Shown: positions 21,990-33,721 of the stretch, in pieces
Layout of the letters: each line of letters opens with the position of its first letter
Numbering within the stretch: position 1 is the stretch's first letter
Assembly (NCBI GenBank): GCA_036936605.1
Contig: JAUPFV010000001.1
Location: forward strand, 211,775,138-211,839,137
Direction: 5' to 3'
DNA length: 64,000 nt
From: Limnanthes douglasii subsp. nivea
Taxonomy: Eukaryota > Streptophyta > Magnoliopsida > Brassicales > Limnanthaceae
Notes under the pieces: generated by a model
Seen by the model: only the letters and a program-made list of their open reading frames with translations
Databases searched by the model: none
Told to the model about the DNA's origin: nothing
Translations under genes and position numbers: made by a program

Positions 21990-22566
21990 TGTAGGGAAAA
22001 TTAATCCCACGAATGCGGAAATAAGAACAAACAAGAGAAAAAGAATTTAACGTGGTTCGGCTAATTTGCCTACGTCCACGGGAGAAAAATAAGAATCACT
22101 ATAACTCAAAAATATTACAAGGATTGGAGTCTCACTCCATACACTCAAGAGTTATACACTCACTTTTCTCACCCCCAAATATTATACCCAAAGAGAATAG
22201 TAATCTCACAGATTACTCAAACAAATTCTCCTAAATACTACCCGTATTTTTCTCTCACTCAAAGTATTTCTCTCTAAAATATGTCACACACAATATTACA
22301 CTCAATAATGTTTTTTTCAAGTGCTTCAAGTGTTCCACTCCAAGACCAACTCATGGTCCTATTTATAGCAAAACAAGGCTTACAAAAGAAGCCACTTATG
22401 CTTCCAAAAGAAGTTAATGGTTACTTGCAAGAAACCCATTTGCATTAAATGAAAGGAGGTTGCTTGTAAGTCACCCTTCATTTAATGCTTAGTTGTTTCT
22501 TGTAAGAAACCAAAAGATAGGGCCCACACTAATAAATGTGAGAGAGAGAAGTGAGGAGGCCCTACA
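21990..22566 (-). repeat. 3' LTR of the 22.0-kb copia
   Basis: This is 577 bases, TG...CA, highly similar to 26579-27154. It contains TATTTATAGCAAAAC on the plus strand, the complement of a TATA-like box. Confidence 0.94.
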
Positions 22567-22582
22567 AATCTCCCCCGCCTGC

Positions 22583-24961
22583 TCAGGAGGAGAGTGTTGC
22601 CAGTCCGGCAACCTCTATGCACACATCAAGCTTTTGTTTCGGCAGTGACTTTGTCATCATATCTGATCCATTGTCATCGGTATGAATCTTCTCAATACTC
22701 AGCTGCTTTGACTCTAAGGTTTCACGAATCCAATGGTATCGAACATCAATATATTTCGATCTCGAATGCAAACTTGGATTTTTACTAAGATGAATGGCGC
22801 TTTGACTATCGCAGTGGAGAGTATAGTTTTCTTGATTGAGGCCCAACTCTATAAGAAACTTCTTTAACCATAAAAGTTCTTTACTAGCTCCAGTAATGGA
22901 AATATATTCAGCCTCGGTAGTGGATAATGCAACGCATTTCTGTAATCTTGATTGCCACGAAATTGCTCCCCCTGAAAACGTCATCAAATATCCCGAAATA
23001 GATTTCCTACTATCAACATCACCAACCGTATCTGAATCCGTGTACCCTTCAAGAATAGGTTTACCATTGCCAAAACATAAACATAATTGAGATGTTCCTC
23101 GAAGATACCTGAATATCCATTTTACAGCTTCCCAATGCTCTTTTCCAGGATTGGATAAAAATCGGCTGACTACTTCGACAACGTGAGCAATATCAGGTCT
23201 TGTACAAATCATGGCATACATCAAACTGCCAACAGCTGAAGAGTAAGGTATTTTATTTATTTCTTCCATCTCACTTTCTTTTGTAGGTGATTGCTTGGAA
23301 GAAAGTTTAAAATGCCCTACAAGTGGAGAAGTAACAAGTTTCGCTTTGCTCATGCTGAATCTTTCTAAAACCTTCTCAATATATTTTTCCTGGGAGAACC
23401 ATAATTTGTTGTTCACCTTATCTCGAGTGATTTTTATCCCAAGAATTTGCTTTGCGGGACCCAAATTATTCATTGCGAAAGATTTGCTGAGCTCCATCTT
23501 CAACTTCTCTATCTTTCCAATATCACGACCAACAATCAACATATCATCCACGTAGAGCATAAGGATAATAAAATTATTTTCAGAAAATATCTTAATGAAA
23601 ACACAATGGTCAGATGAAGTCTTATTATACCCGTGTTCCACCATGAAGGAATCGAACCTTTTATACCACTGTCGTGGGGCTTGTTTGAGACCGTACAAAC
23701 TCTTCTTTAGTTTGCAGACCAAATGCTCTTTATCTTTAGTCTCAAACCCTTCAGGTTGCTTCATGTAAATTTCTTCTTCCAAATCACCATGGAGAAAAGC
23801 AGTTTTCACATCAAGTTGTTCAACTTCCAAATTCAAGCTAGCAGCTATTCCAAGAACAACACGAATAGATGACATTTTTACTACAGGTGAAAATATTTCT
23901 TCAAAATCAATACCTTTTCTCTGACCAAATCCTTTGACAACCAGCCGTGCCTTGTATCTTGGTTGTGGATTTCCTTCTTCAGTCTTCAGCTTAAACACCC
24001 ATTTATTGTTGAGTGCTTTCAGCCCTTTTGGTAACTCTACCAAATCGTATGTGTGGTTCTCATGCAATGACTTCATCTCTTCTTTCATGGCTTTCCACCA
24101 CTCCTTCTTTTGAATGTGCAGCACAGCTTCTTCAAAACATTCAGGTTCTCCCCCGTCAGTAAGTAACACGTACTCATTTGTTGGGTATCTAGTCGAAGGT
24201 CGACGATCTCTAATGGATCTTCTCAAATGGGGTTCTTTAGTATGATTTCCTTCAACGTCAATTGTTTCTTCATGGTCAGGAGCCTCGCCATGATCCTCAT
24301 ACTCAATTGGAAATGGTGCATCCGGAACTAAGTCAATTTTAGTATTGACATCTGATTTTGTATTCTCGTCGTTCTTCATATCTCCAAGAGTTTGGTCTTC
24401 GAAGAACACAACATCTCTACTTCGAACAACTTTTCTACGTCTTGGATTCCAAAGTCTATAACCAAACTCATCATGTCCGTAACCAAGAAATATGCATTCT
24501 TTGGTTTTCTCATCCAGCTTGGATCTTTCATCTCGAGGGACATGTACGAACGCCTTACAACCAAACACCTTCAAGTGTTTGTAACTTATGTCTTTCCTGG
24601 TCCACATTCTTTCGGGAATTGCGCCATCTAAAGGAACTGAAGGGGATAAGTTGACAAGATCTACCGCCGTCATCAATGCTTCACCCCAGAAGGACTTTGA
24701 CAATCTTGAATCGGAGAGCATGCACACGATCTTGTTACAAATAGTTCTATTCATTCTTTCTGCAACACCATTATGTTGCGGGGTCTTGGGTACCGATCTC
24801 TCAAGCCTAATACCATGAACTCTGCAATATTCTTCAAATGGTCCAATGTATTCACCATTATTGTCGGAGCGAATACATTTCAAATTTTTTCCAGTTTTCC
24901 TTTCAACGTTGGCATGAAACTTCTTGAATACTTCTAACACTTGATCTTTGGTCTTCAAAGG
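22583..24961 (-). pseudogene. Copia integrase C-half, RT and RNase H of the 22.0-kb element (791 open codons)
   Basis: From the N-terminus it reads SDNNGEYIGPF (second integrase aspartate), HNGVAERMNRTICNKIV (glutamate), KSFWGEALMTAVDLVN and HLKVFGCKAFVHVPRDE. An acidic linker and RRSIRDRRPSTRYP follow. RT shows [54 protein letters not shown] and LYVDDMLIVGRD. RNase H shows LMYAMICTRPDIAHVV, LEGYTDSDTVGDVDSRKS (usually DADWAGD-like), CVALSTTEAEYISITGASKE, LHCDSQSAIHLSKNPSLH and DMMTKSLPKQKLDVC. The segment is cut from its N-terminal part by a TAA at 24962-24964. Otherwise it looks full length. Confidence 0.93.
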
Positions 24962-25117
24962 TTACGCCCACACCTTTCTGGAATGATCGTCAATGAATGT
25001 GACAAAGTATAATGATCCGCCGATACTTTTGTCACCCATAGAACATACATCTGTATGTATTAGATCAAGAATATTATTCTTTTTATGTGGTCGTCCCGCT
25101 CTAAATGCGACTCTGTG

Positions 25118-26122
25118 TTATTTTCCTGCCAAACAATGAGTGCATTGCTTTAAATGAATATTTGGAAGATTCGGTAGAAGATTTTCTTTCGTGAGACTTT
25201 TAAGTCCCTTCTCACTCATATGACCAAGTCTGGCGTGCCATAAATTCGCCGAGTCTTCATACTTGACCGCATTCGCTTCTACTCCACTTGATTGTTTTGT
25301 TTGCATATAATACAAACGATCATTCTTCTTACCTCTGGCCACGACCAGATTTCCTTTCTTAAGCTTCCAAACTCCATTGCCAAATGTGTTTTCGTATCCC
25401 ATATCATCAAGTTGACCAGTAGAGATCAAATTGATACGGATGTCTGGAACATGTCGAACATCTTTTAATAACAGCTTGCAACCGCTGCTAGTTTCCAGTG
25501 TTGCATCACCTCGACTAACAATTTTGTATCTTGCCTCATTTCCCATCTTGACAAAACCGAACTCACCACTTGTGCAAGTGGTCAAAAGACTTATATCGGC
25601 TGTTACATGGAATGATGCTCCAGAATCAATCATCCATGTGTCTTGGCATGCGAGGTTGACACGTCCATCGTAAAAAATTAGGTATGTTTCATTATCGTTG
25701 GATATGACAGCTGCATTTCCTCTATTGTCTTCATTATTTTCCTTAGCCTCCTTTTCTCTCAGCTTCCAGCAATCTTTCTTGAAATGTCCAGGTTTATGAC
25801 AGTAGTTGCAAGTGAAGTCTCCTCTTGAGTTTGATATGCCCCTAAACTTGCTTTTGTTTCGCTTGTCTCTGGAGAAATTTTTGTTTCTAGTTCTTCCTCT
25901 CTCCGTGACTAGTGCTTGTCCTTGAGGGTGGTTGAAAGAGCTTTGCTCTGCTCTTCTTTTGCCTTCTCTGTTGATACTTTCCTTTACCATGCTTAACGTC
26001 ACCTTTCCTTGTGGTGCTGAATTGCTAAGAGCTACCACAAGTGTTTCCCAGCTATCTGGTAAAGAACTTAACAAAATCAACGCTTGAATTTCTTCAGCTA
26101 GGGCCAGCTCCATGTTCGTCAA
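25118..26122 (-). pseudogene. Copia gag C-part, zinc knuckle, protease and HHCC domain of the 22.0-kb element
   Basis: Open for 334 codons. Gag C-terminal wording is EIQALILLSSLPDSWETLVV. The zinc knuckle is complete: CNYCHKPGHFKKDC. The protease active site is complete: TWMIDSGASFHVTAD. GAG-pre-integrase carries LWHARLGHMSEKGLKSL and CTHCLAGK. It ends at a TAA (25118-25120) just after the second cysteine pair. The following 51 codons, with LDLIHTDVCSMGDKSIGGSL and the first integrase aspartate, are in the same frame. Pol is therefore disabled here by only two nonsense codons. Confidence 0.93.
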
Positions 26123-26138
26123 ATTGTCGAGAATCTCG

Positions 26139-26550
26139 TCAAATTTTCACCAAGTGGTCAGATACACTTTGCCCATCATAAAGTTTCAGGTTCATAAGTC
26201 TCCTTATGATGAAAGCTTTATTTTGAGCATTTTTGGGCTCATACATTTCTTCTAAGTGCTTCCATAATTTGAAAGCATCAGTTTCTTTTGCGGTCTTGCG
26301 AATCGCCCTTGTTTCAACCCACTGTCGAATAACACTAAAAAGCTTTACGGTTGAGTTTCTTCCAATCTGCTTCACTTGTTGCACATTGTTTGACCCCTTT
26401 TAGTTCAATAGGATCAAACAAGTCTTTACAGTACAACAAATCTTCCATCATGGTTTTCCAAATGGAATAATTTTTTTCTGTGAGTATGATCATGGAATTG
26501 CCACCGATGTTCGTACGTTCCTCCATTTGTGTACGACGAAGGAGGATATG
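26139..26550 (-). pseudogene. Copia gag N-part of the 22.0-kb element
   Basis: The likely start reads MEERTNIGGNSMIILTEKNY, a short distance after the PBS. The frame continues with WKTMMEDLLYCKDLFDPIEL and then shifts near 26345. The second piece reads ETRAIRKTAKETDAFKLWKH, LEEMYEPKNAQNKAFIIRRL and LYDGQSVSDHLVKI before another frameshift near 26130. Both lesions fall in gag, whereas pol has none, so particle formation would be lost first. Confidence 0.88.
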
Positions 26551-26578
26551 GAACTGCAACCAGTGCTCTGATACCAGT

Positions 26579-27154
26579 TGTAGGGAAAATTAATCCCACG
26601 AATGCGGAAATAAGAACAAACAAGAGAAAAAGAATTTAACGTGGTTCGGCTAATTTGCCTACGTCCACGGGAGAAAAATAAGAATCACTATAACTCAAAA
26701 ATATTACAAGGATTGGAGTCTCACTCCATACACTCAAGAGTTATACACTCACTTTTCTCACTCCAAATATTATACCAAAAGAGAATAGTAATCTCACAGA
26801 TTACTCAAACAAATTCTCCTAAACACTACCCGTATTTCTCTCACACTCAAATTATTTCTCTCTAAAACGTGTCACACACAATATTGCACTCTAGAATGTT
26901 TCTTTCAAGTGCTTCAAGTGATCCACTCCAAGACCAACTCATGGTCCTATTTATAGCAAAACAAGGCTTACAAAAGAAGCCACTTATGCTTCCAAAAGAA
27001 GTTAATAGTTACTTGCAAGAAACCCATTTGCATTAAATGAAAGGAGGTTGCTTGTAAGTCACCCTTCATTTAATACTTAGTTGTTTCTTGTAAGAAACCA
27101 AAAAGTAGGGCCCACACTAATAAATGTAAGAAAGAGAAGTGAGCAGGTCCTACA
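26579..27154 (-). repeat. 5' LTR of the 22.0-kb copia
   Basis: This is 576 bases, adjoining the PBS by two bases. It is nearly identical to the left LTR apart from scattered changes and a few single-base indels. Confidence 0.94.
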
Positions 27155-27725
27155 AGTTGAGCTAATAGGTTTTTAATCTAATAACTTAGACATTTTTTTG
27201 GAAGACAGGGGATGTAACAATATTACCAATTCCCTTTATATTATTTTTCATAAGGTGTATGCTAACCTAAATGTCATACGGTATATGCTAACCCAAATGT
27301 TATAAGCTATTTATTTGTTATAATATATATGATAAACCAATTGTCGGGGGTAAGGAGACCGGTAAATCTCCCAAAATCAGAATTTTTGTTTAGAAAAATA
27401 CGTTTGTTTATGTCTCTAGAAACTGGGAGCATGAAAGTGCAATAAAGAATTTTGAAGGGAAGCATCAAAAGTGGGCCAGAGAAGGCAAACAAGAAGGTGT
27501 TGAGAATCATTTTTTAAGTGTATCTGCAGCTGCTCACGCCTAGTTTGGCCTGGATGATCACGCTTATTTAATGAGGTTACCTATTTTTTATCTGGTATGT
27601 GGCGCGTCCCTACATTGAAACTTACATAGGAATGAAAAGTGAGAATGAAGGCCATGAGAGATGTTGCGGGTGCTTATGAAACAAATATTGTTGGAGCATA
27701 ATAATAGTGTAGTGGTTTTGTGTAT
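27155..27725. other. Duplicated spacer downstream of the 22.0-kb copia
   Basis: No gene is seen. It matches 62836-63060, except that copy B lacks roughly 340 bases present here (about 27300-27650). A 26-base direct repeat (GGTGTATGCTAACC / GGTATATGCTAACC units near 27255-27305) occurs in both copies. Confidence 0.55.
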
Positions 27726-27751
27726 TCCCTAAAGTTTCAACGAAATAGAAA

Positions 27752-28740
27752 TGGAGGATGCCTCACCTGGGCCGACAAAAGGGGTGAGGGAAGCTAGTGA
27801 ACGGTCTGATTTAGGGGGGGATATTCCCGTGGGTACAATGGCACGCGGGAAAGCTTTTGCAAATAATATAGGATCAATTTCCTCCTTTATGAATATTGTA
27901 CGGTCTGATTGAGTGCGACTGAGAGATGTTGCTTCTGATTCCCCATGGTGTGCGCCTGATATGAAAATTGGTCTGTCACATATCTTAGTCATCTTGTGAT
28001 TTTCGTTGATGCTACTACTTCAGTTAAAGCGTTTTCTAGAGCTATCCTTTTATTATAACATGCCGATGACAGGAATTGTCCAGCGACAACTCGAGTTGGC
28101 CACTGAGGTACGTATAGGGTTAGATTTATTAAAATATTACTTATGATGTGGAGGTTAATTTTGTGGCATTGGTGTTGTAGATTCATCATAACTCATTCAT
28201 TTTGGTATACCACCGGATGTCACCCTTTGATTCGTAGGCCATGGAGAATTCCCAACCAGAGGCCTTGTTTTTTGGATATATGGAGGGGATAACATGAGAA
28301 ATTTATACGCGAAAATGGTGAAATGAAACATGCACTGACGATTGTGGCCGATGAGCGCAGTGCATGTCGTAAGGAATGCTTGGAGCTTATAAATGGGAAG
28401 ACTCTACTGACCACATAAGGAAACCATTTGCCTAAGAAGAATAATGAGTTGATGGCTCAATTAACAGGGTTACTAACGCAAAAGAAATGGCGCAAATATA
28501 ACAAATCAAGGAACAATCAGAGAAGGTGGCAGCTCTTACTCTGGAGATTGCTAATCTATATGTGGTGGTCACTGAAGTGAAAACCGAGCAAGAGAGGAAG
28601 GAAGGGGTGCTCATGAAGAAGGCTGAGTATGACGTGATCTAAAAAGAGAGCCATGTTATGGATGTGTCCATAGAGATGATTGAGAAAAGTCAGAAAAAAC
28701 CCATTCTAGAGCTCTGGGGGCTTAATCCGCTCATGTCGAC
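27752..28740 (+). pseudogene. Decayed coiled-coil reading frame antisense to the gypsy pol (aORF-like), copy A
   Basis: A plus-strand frame starts MEDASPGPTKGVREASERSD. Further pieces include HALTIVADERSACRKECLEL (near 28330) and, near 28495-28610, QSEKVAALTLEIANLYVVV followed by an acidic/basic heptad-like run, suggesting a coiled coil. Stops and frameshifts are frequent. The end of the window (63840-64000) carries the same module with APTIVVDERSACRKECFEI, and the MEDVSPG start recurs at 63092. Position and orientation, 3' of and opposite to a Tat-like gypsy pol, match the extra antisense ORFs described for that lineage. That identity is inference. A captured host gene is the alternative. 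Confidence 0.45.
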
Positions 28741-29335
28741 GGGGTCTATTTAGAAATATATCCCTGTGGAAAACAACTGGATCGATTTGAGGAGCTAAAG
28801 ACTGCAAAGCCCACCAAAGAGTAGATTCAGATGGTGGTCTATGATCCTCCCATGCTCTCTGGCCAAACAAATGTGAAATAGGCCTCCCACACGTGAAGAT
28901 TACAAGTAAAATGCTAGAGACCAGATCAACTCTGCCGCCAAAGGACATTTGATTATATGTGATAGAAAAATTGATTGTTTATTGGGAGAAGATACTTTTG
29001 TTATGCATATGTTATGATTGTTTCTCTATATAAAAACGCGGCTAAGTGTAGCCCATCATGTAGCCTATAAGAGTATGCCAATTGGCTTGTTCATGGGAGA
29101 GACTTATTCGGCCTATTGTGTGGACTAATAAACGCTTGGAAAATTACTAGTTTGCGTATAATATTGATTCTAGGTATTGGTCTCTGTATGGCCCCTTACG
29201 TAGCCTCTACGGGCAACACCAATCTACCCATTCGTTTATTGGACTTGAGTTGTATAGACGCAGTATAACCTATTGAATAGACTGTAGGCGTTGTTCAATG
29301 ATCATAAAGGTATTTTTGTATTAGAATGAGAACAT
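28741..29335. other. Untranslated 3' region of the gypsy element
   Basis: No reading frame with family resemblance is seen. The block lies between the antisense coiled-coil frame and the end of gypsy integrase. It is probably part of the long 3' non-coding region typical of Tat-like elements. Confidence 0.4.
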
Positions 29336-29339
29336 AAAA

Positions 29340-30500
29340 TAAACACATACGGTGGCGAAAACTGGAAATTGTCATTGATAAAAAAGAATATAGTTTCAAA
29401 TGACTAGTATTCTAAGGATGCCTGAGTATATAATTGTATTGGTCCCCTAGCCGATATGATTCATGGTGACCTCATCCGATAACTGTGTAAAAACCTTTCA
29501 AAGTCGGTCCCAACTTGATTGTAGCCTTGTCACCAGCTCCATAAAATACCTTATGCATCACTAAATGACCCTCATACATGATTCATGTTCATAGATTGGA
29601 ATTGAAACGACTCCGCATAAGGATTTTGTAATGTTCGGTACGTACCAAGGCATGTTCGCGGTACTCCTCAATTGGCCTCTCGATCTGCATCATTGGGTTG
29701 GCTCCATATACTTTACCACTCTATGGCTTATAATAATGATATCTATAGACTATAGGGACTACGGCCTCCATACTATAAACCAAGGAGAAAGGTTTCTTTC
29801 GTATGCATGATTGGGGGATGATGCAGTAAGCCCATAAAACCTCTATTAGTTGATCTGCCCATTTAGCCTTAGCACTCTCAATCATATATTTATGCCATCC
29901 AAAAGGGTACGATTAGTCACTTCCAGTTGGACATTCTATTGGCGATAGTATGGAGTGGAAATATGTTTTTAATCTCATAGCGTGCGTTAAACAATTTGAC
30001 GACGGAGTTTCGGAACTAGGGGCTGTTATCTTTCATAAGCATACGTTGAATACCAAAATGGGATAATATCTGGTGGTATACGAATTCATGTATTTCTTGT
30101 GCTCGAGTGCGATAAACTTTTTTAACTTCCATTCATTTAGTAACGTAGTCAACAACAACCACAAGCTATTGGTGCTTTCCAGTTTCTAAATGTAGTGTGC
30201 CAACCAAATCAAACCCTCATTTATCAAAAGGCGGGGGAGGACATGTGAATCATGCAGTGAATAGGCAAGTGACTAGTGTTGGCAAATTTTTGGCAGGAGT
30301 GGAATCCCTACAAGAGACGCTCGGTGTCAGTGGCTAAGCCAGGCTTTTAGTATCCTTTCAGTATATATCACCGAGTAAAACTTTGGTGACCACAATGGGT
30401 CACTACTTCTACCTCGTGCAAGTCGTGTAGAACTATGGTAGCTTCCTCATGACTAGGGCATCATGACATGGATCTCGTCACATTTTTTTAGTAAAGGCTG
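29340..30500 (-). pseudogene. Ty3/gypsy integrase remnant
   Basis: The core reads PFDK-stop-GFDLVGTLHLET, then VVVVDYVTKWMEVK with the first catalytic aspartate (about 30125-30165), and FGIQRMLMKDNSP with the second (about 30010-30060). A C-terminal part with SLVYSMEAVVPI and a chromovirus-unlike tail extends to about 29340. Several stops lie inside the core. The HHCC region near 30400 is not convincing. Integrase would insert the element cDNA. Confidence 0.72.
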
Positions 30501-30847
30501 CTATCCATGATAGTATACTTGGCAGCACGCAGCTGCGAGGCCCTTATCTTCTGTTTCTCACGAGAGATAGCGTCATCACGGAGATACTATAGATAAGGTT
30601 AGCATTGGTTGGTTACTAATTCTATTGGGAGAAGGTTGTAATAGATCGAGTGGGCTGTCTCCTGAGGCGGATATCTTTGTTACCATGTCTGTAGATAAAT
30701 TGTCTATACGCGGTACTTGGTCTTATATAACCTCGTCAAATTTGAATACTAGCTCCTTCAAAGTTGTGAGATAATGGCGAGTTGTCTCCTGTCTAGTATC
30801 ATATAATCCTTTGGCGTTGCTGACCACTACTTGAGAATCAAATCGAC

Positions 30848-31219
30848 CTATATAACTCGAGCCCCGCAGATATATGCTAAGTTCGTCCTACCCAACACAT
30901 TCTCATACTCAGCAGCGTTATTCGTAGTTAGTAGTTTTATGATGATACCCGCTCTCCCTTCAAGTTCTCTCCTAGCCCCATCGGTTTCGGGGATCCATTC
31001 TGGTGGGGCATTGTCCTTTTGTGGTGCAGCGACATCATCCCCTCCCCCCGCGTGAAACACAAAAAAGTTGTTGATAAAATCAGCTATGGATTGGACTTTG
31101 ATCGCCATATGGAGCTCGTATTTGATATTGTATTCTCTAACTTCTACATACCATTGCGTTAGTCTATCAGATATGTTAGGTTTTTGTAAGACGTACTTCA
31201 AAAGAAAGGATGTGCCCAT
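30848..31219 (-). pseudogene. Ty3/gypsy RNase H remnant
   Basis: The frame contains LLKYVLQKPNISDRLTQWYV, which is the RT-linked RNase H (RNase_H_like) C-terminus with its LxxYDIxY-type follow-up (VEVREYNIKYELHMAIKVQ). It is followed by ADFINNF and then the TNNAAEYENVLG block of a second, aRNH-like RNase H. The presence of two RNase H-type segments is typical of Tat-like elements. The first part of the RNase H is missing and the frame is only 123 codons. Confidence 0.8.
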
Positions 31220-31740
31220 AGTAACGGTATGAATTTAGAAGTAGGGATGCATCTTGCGTGCTGCTATTACTAGCCCCAATGCCAACTTCTTCAGGTTAAG
31301 ATAGTGCGTTTCTGCTTAGTGAGGGATTTTCTGGTGTAGTTGACCGGATGCTATAAGCGCTAATAGAAAATACATAAAGTAAAAAGTAAAGATAGAGAGG
31401 TTCATCGGTGGTTGGAGCAGAAAGGATTTCCGATTGTGTGAGATAATTTTTAAGCACTCCAAAAGATTTGTTAAACCGTTCGTTCCATCCAAATTTCTTG
31501 CCTTCTTGAAAGACCTCTAAAAAGGGATGACTTTTTTACCACGCCCTCAAAATGAATCGTGAAAAAGTTGATAGGCGCCACGTTAAGCATTGTACTTCTT
31601 TTATATTCCTTGGTGGTTCTCTCTGCAGCAACGCTTTTAATTGGTCGCGGTCACCCTCTATCCCGTTCTTACTTATGATATAGCCTAAGCATGTGTCGTT
31701 TCAGACTTCAAAATAATATTTGACCGAACTAAAGTTAACG

Positions 31741-32013
31741 TTAAACCGTCGTTAGGTGGCACACCCATATACTGCTTTTAACTATCATATTCATGTAAGC
31801 CTCTATATAATGACCCATTTGATTCTTCAATATACGATTTACAAGAAATCGGTAAGTTGAACCCGCATTCTCTAGGCCGAAAGACATAACGGTATGGTAG
31901 TACAGCCCCTTCTCGGTTTGGAACGTTGTATGCTCTTCATCCATATGGTGAATGCTAAATTGATTACATCCTGAGTATGCAAAAAAAATCCAAATTCTAT
32001 TGGAATAAGACAA
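31741..32013 (-). pseudogene. Ty3/gypsy reverse transcriptase remnant
   Basis: The segment includes FFAYSGCNQFSIHHMDEEHT (usual DAYSGYNQI), TEKGLYYHTVMSFGLENAGS and TYRFLVNRILKNQMG. The catalytic Y-[VI]-D-D box is replaced by YMNMI in EAYMNMIVKS, so both catalytic aspartates are gone. The RT N-terminus (about 32014-32350) is not recognisable. The copia insertion at 32359 follows directly. Confidence 0.82.
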
Positions 32014-32353
32014 TCAAGGGATCCTCGACCCTCAGTCAGTAATTATTTATATATGTTGTCTAGGGAACCACTTGGTCGATCTGTTTTACGAGGTTCCTCG
32101 AACAAATCAGACAATGAGGGTAAGTTTACGGCTTGTTCCCATGTTTCATTGGGAGTTAATTGGTATCACATAGGCTCTATGGGGTTGATTGTTATTGCCA
32201 GGTTCAGGCACTTACTGATTTCCATGAATTATGCCTATAGAGCTCCCAATTGGCCTCCATTTTGTATAGCTATGGTCATCTAATAATGGCACGGTAAGAT
32301 CAGTGGGATTTGAAGATCATGAAGAGTGTTGTGATTTCTTTTTTGCTAGCATC
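32014..32353 (-). other. Gypsy-derived spacer between RT and the copia insertion
   Basis: It is bounded on the right by the target duplication GTGGC (32354-32358). No RT N-terminal motif is legible. It presumably derives from the protease-RT connection. Confidence 0.4.
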
Positions 32354-32358
32354 GTGGC

Positions 32359-32729
32359 AGTCAGAATATCTGAAGAAGAAGCAACAATGGTGGCTAGGGT
32401 TTGAAGAAACAAGAAAGGGTGAAACTGAAGACAAGGCTTCAAGTGTTTTATATATCGGGTCATGTGTTGGACAGGGTCGTTTCACAAGAGATATGGGCTG
32501 AGGACTAAGTCTCTAGCTAGTGTGTGTTGGGCTGTGGTAGTCTTGAAGCCCAACTCTAGTATAAATTATATAACAACTTGTATAACAAAATGTAACAAAT
32601 TCTGTTACACATAAAACAGAATTGTTGTGACTATAAATATAACAAATGTATGAATAACAATGTAGAGAAAGAAAAATAAAGTGGTTACAATTTTGTTTGT
32701 TCAATCTTCTTCTCTCTTTGATTTCAACT
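32359..32729 (+). repeat. 5' LTR of the 32.4-kb copia
   Basis: This is 371 bases, AGT...ACT. A TATA-like CTATAAATATAA is at about 32631-32642, preceded by repeated TGTAACAAA motifs, and a likely transcription start lies downstream of it. The end abuts the PBS without spacer. Confidence 0.95.
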
Positions 32730-32752
32730 TGGTATCAGAGCAGGATCCTTCA

Positions 32753-33716
32753 ATGGCAGGGACAAATTCACCATCCTTTAGCTCAGGATCTGCAGAACAG
32801 TTTACATCGTCAATGGGCAACCTGCTAACAAACAAAAACAACAGCATGAATCAGATAAGTGCCTTTACTAGTCTCAGGTTGGATAGAAACAATATTTTTC
32901 TATGGAAGACTATGGTGTTGCCTATAATCAGAGGCAACAAGCTGGGAGGTTTCATAAGTGGTGAGAAACCTTGCCCTCCCAAGCTTATAAGTGGTCCAGA
33001 TGGTTCTCTTGTTGAGAATGCTGAGTATGACAACTGGAATACTAAAGATCAGTTGCTGCTAGGCTGGTTGTAAAGCACCATGAGTGCTGAAGTTGCATCT
33101 CAAGTGATGGGGGAAGAGTCCTCCAAAGGACTGTGGGATGCTGTGGTAAGGTTATCTGGTTCTCAAACTAAGTCCAGAGTAACTTTCTTTAAAGCAGAGT
33201 TCCAAAGAACCAGGAAATGAGGTAGCTCAATGGAGGAGTAACTTGCTAAGATGAAACACATTGCTGATAGTCTGGCTCTAGCTGGTTCACCTATTTCACT
33301 AAATGATTTGGTTTCACAGGTATTGGCAGGTCTTGATAGTGAGTACACTCCTATTGCTGTCCATCTAGGTGACAAAGAAGTGCAGAATTGTCTTGATTTA
33401 CAAGCTACACTTCTTACTTACGAAAGCAGATTTGAACAACTAGGGAAAATTCAAGTCGCCATGGCTAACCTGAATCTCACTGCAGTAAACAAGCCTACTG
33501 GCAGTAGTAACTATGGTTCAAACTCGAGATATGGTAACAAAGGTCAAGGCAGAGGCTCTAGAGGAAGGTTTTCCTCAAACTACTCTAACAATTACAGGGG
33601 TAGAGGTCCTTACAGAGGCAGATGATGCAGGTTCAACTACTCTAATAACAAACCTCCCTGCCAAATATGTGGCAAGTTTGGTCATGGTGCTGCTTATTGC
33701 TACTTTAGAGACGATC
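32753..33716 (+). pseudogene. Copia gag of the 32.4-kb element
   Basis: The start ATG at 32753 (MAGTNSPSFSSGSAEQFTSS) is chosen because it is the first ATG after the PBS (TATCAGAGCAGGATCCTTCA) and aligns with the start of sister elements. Conserved parts are LRLDRNNIFLWKTMVLPIIR, AEVASQVMGEESSKGLWDAV and ISLNDLVSQVLAGLDSEYT. An R/G-rich tail follows, then a complete zinc knuckle CQICGKFGHGAAYC near 33660. In-frame stops lie at 33071, 33218, 33239 and 33623. All parts are in the same frame as pol. Confidence 0.93.
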
Positions 33717-33721
33717 CTAAT

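Larger units (their letters stand above)
21990..27154 (-). mobile_element. TNT1-like copia element, minus strand
   Basis: LTRs at 21990-22566 and 26579-27154 begin TGTAGGG and end CCTACA. The flanks are AGATG (21985-21989) and AGTTG (27155-27159), a 5-base target duplication with one change. Copy B keeps the empty site AAAGATGAGTTAATAG near 62841. A minus-strand PBS (TGGTATCAGAGC, 26565-26576) and a polypurine tract (GGCGGGGGAGATT, 22567-22579) are in place. Protein wording (SYLHVKVFG-like SYKHLKVFGCKAFVHVPRDE, LYVDDMLIVG) is of the TNT1/Tork group. Gag is frameshifted, while pol is one frame with two nonsense codons. Confidence 0.95.

Noticed and set aside
30831..31055. 74-codon plus-strand frame
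   Set aside because: It is the antisense shadow of the gypsy RNase H remnant at 30848-31219.
29340..32013. Endogenous pararetrovirus as source of RT and RNase H
   Set aside because: The order protease-RT-RNase H-integrase with an integrase core and a gypsy-type PBS is that of Ty3/gypsy. No movement or coat protein motif is seen.
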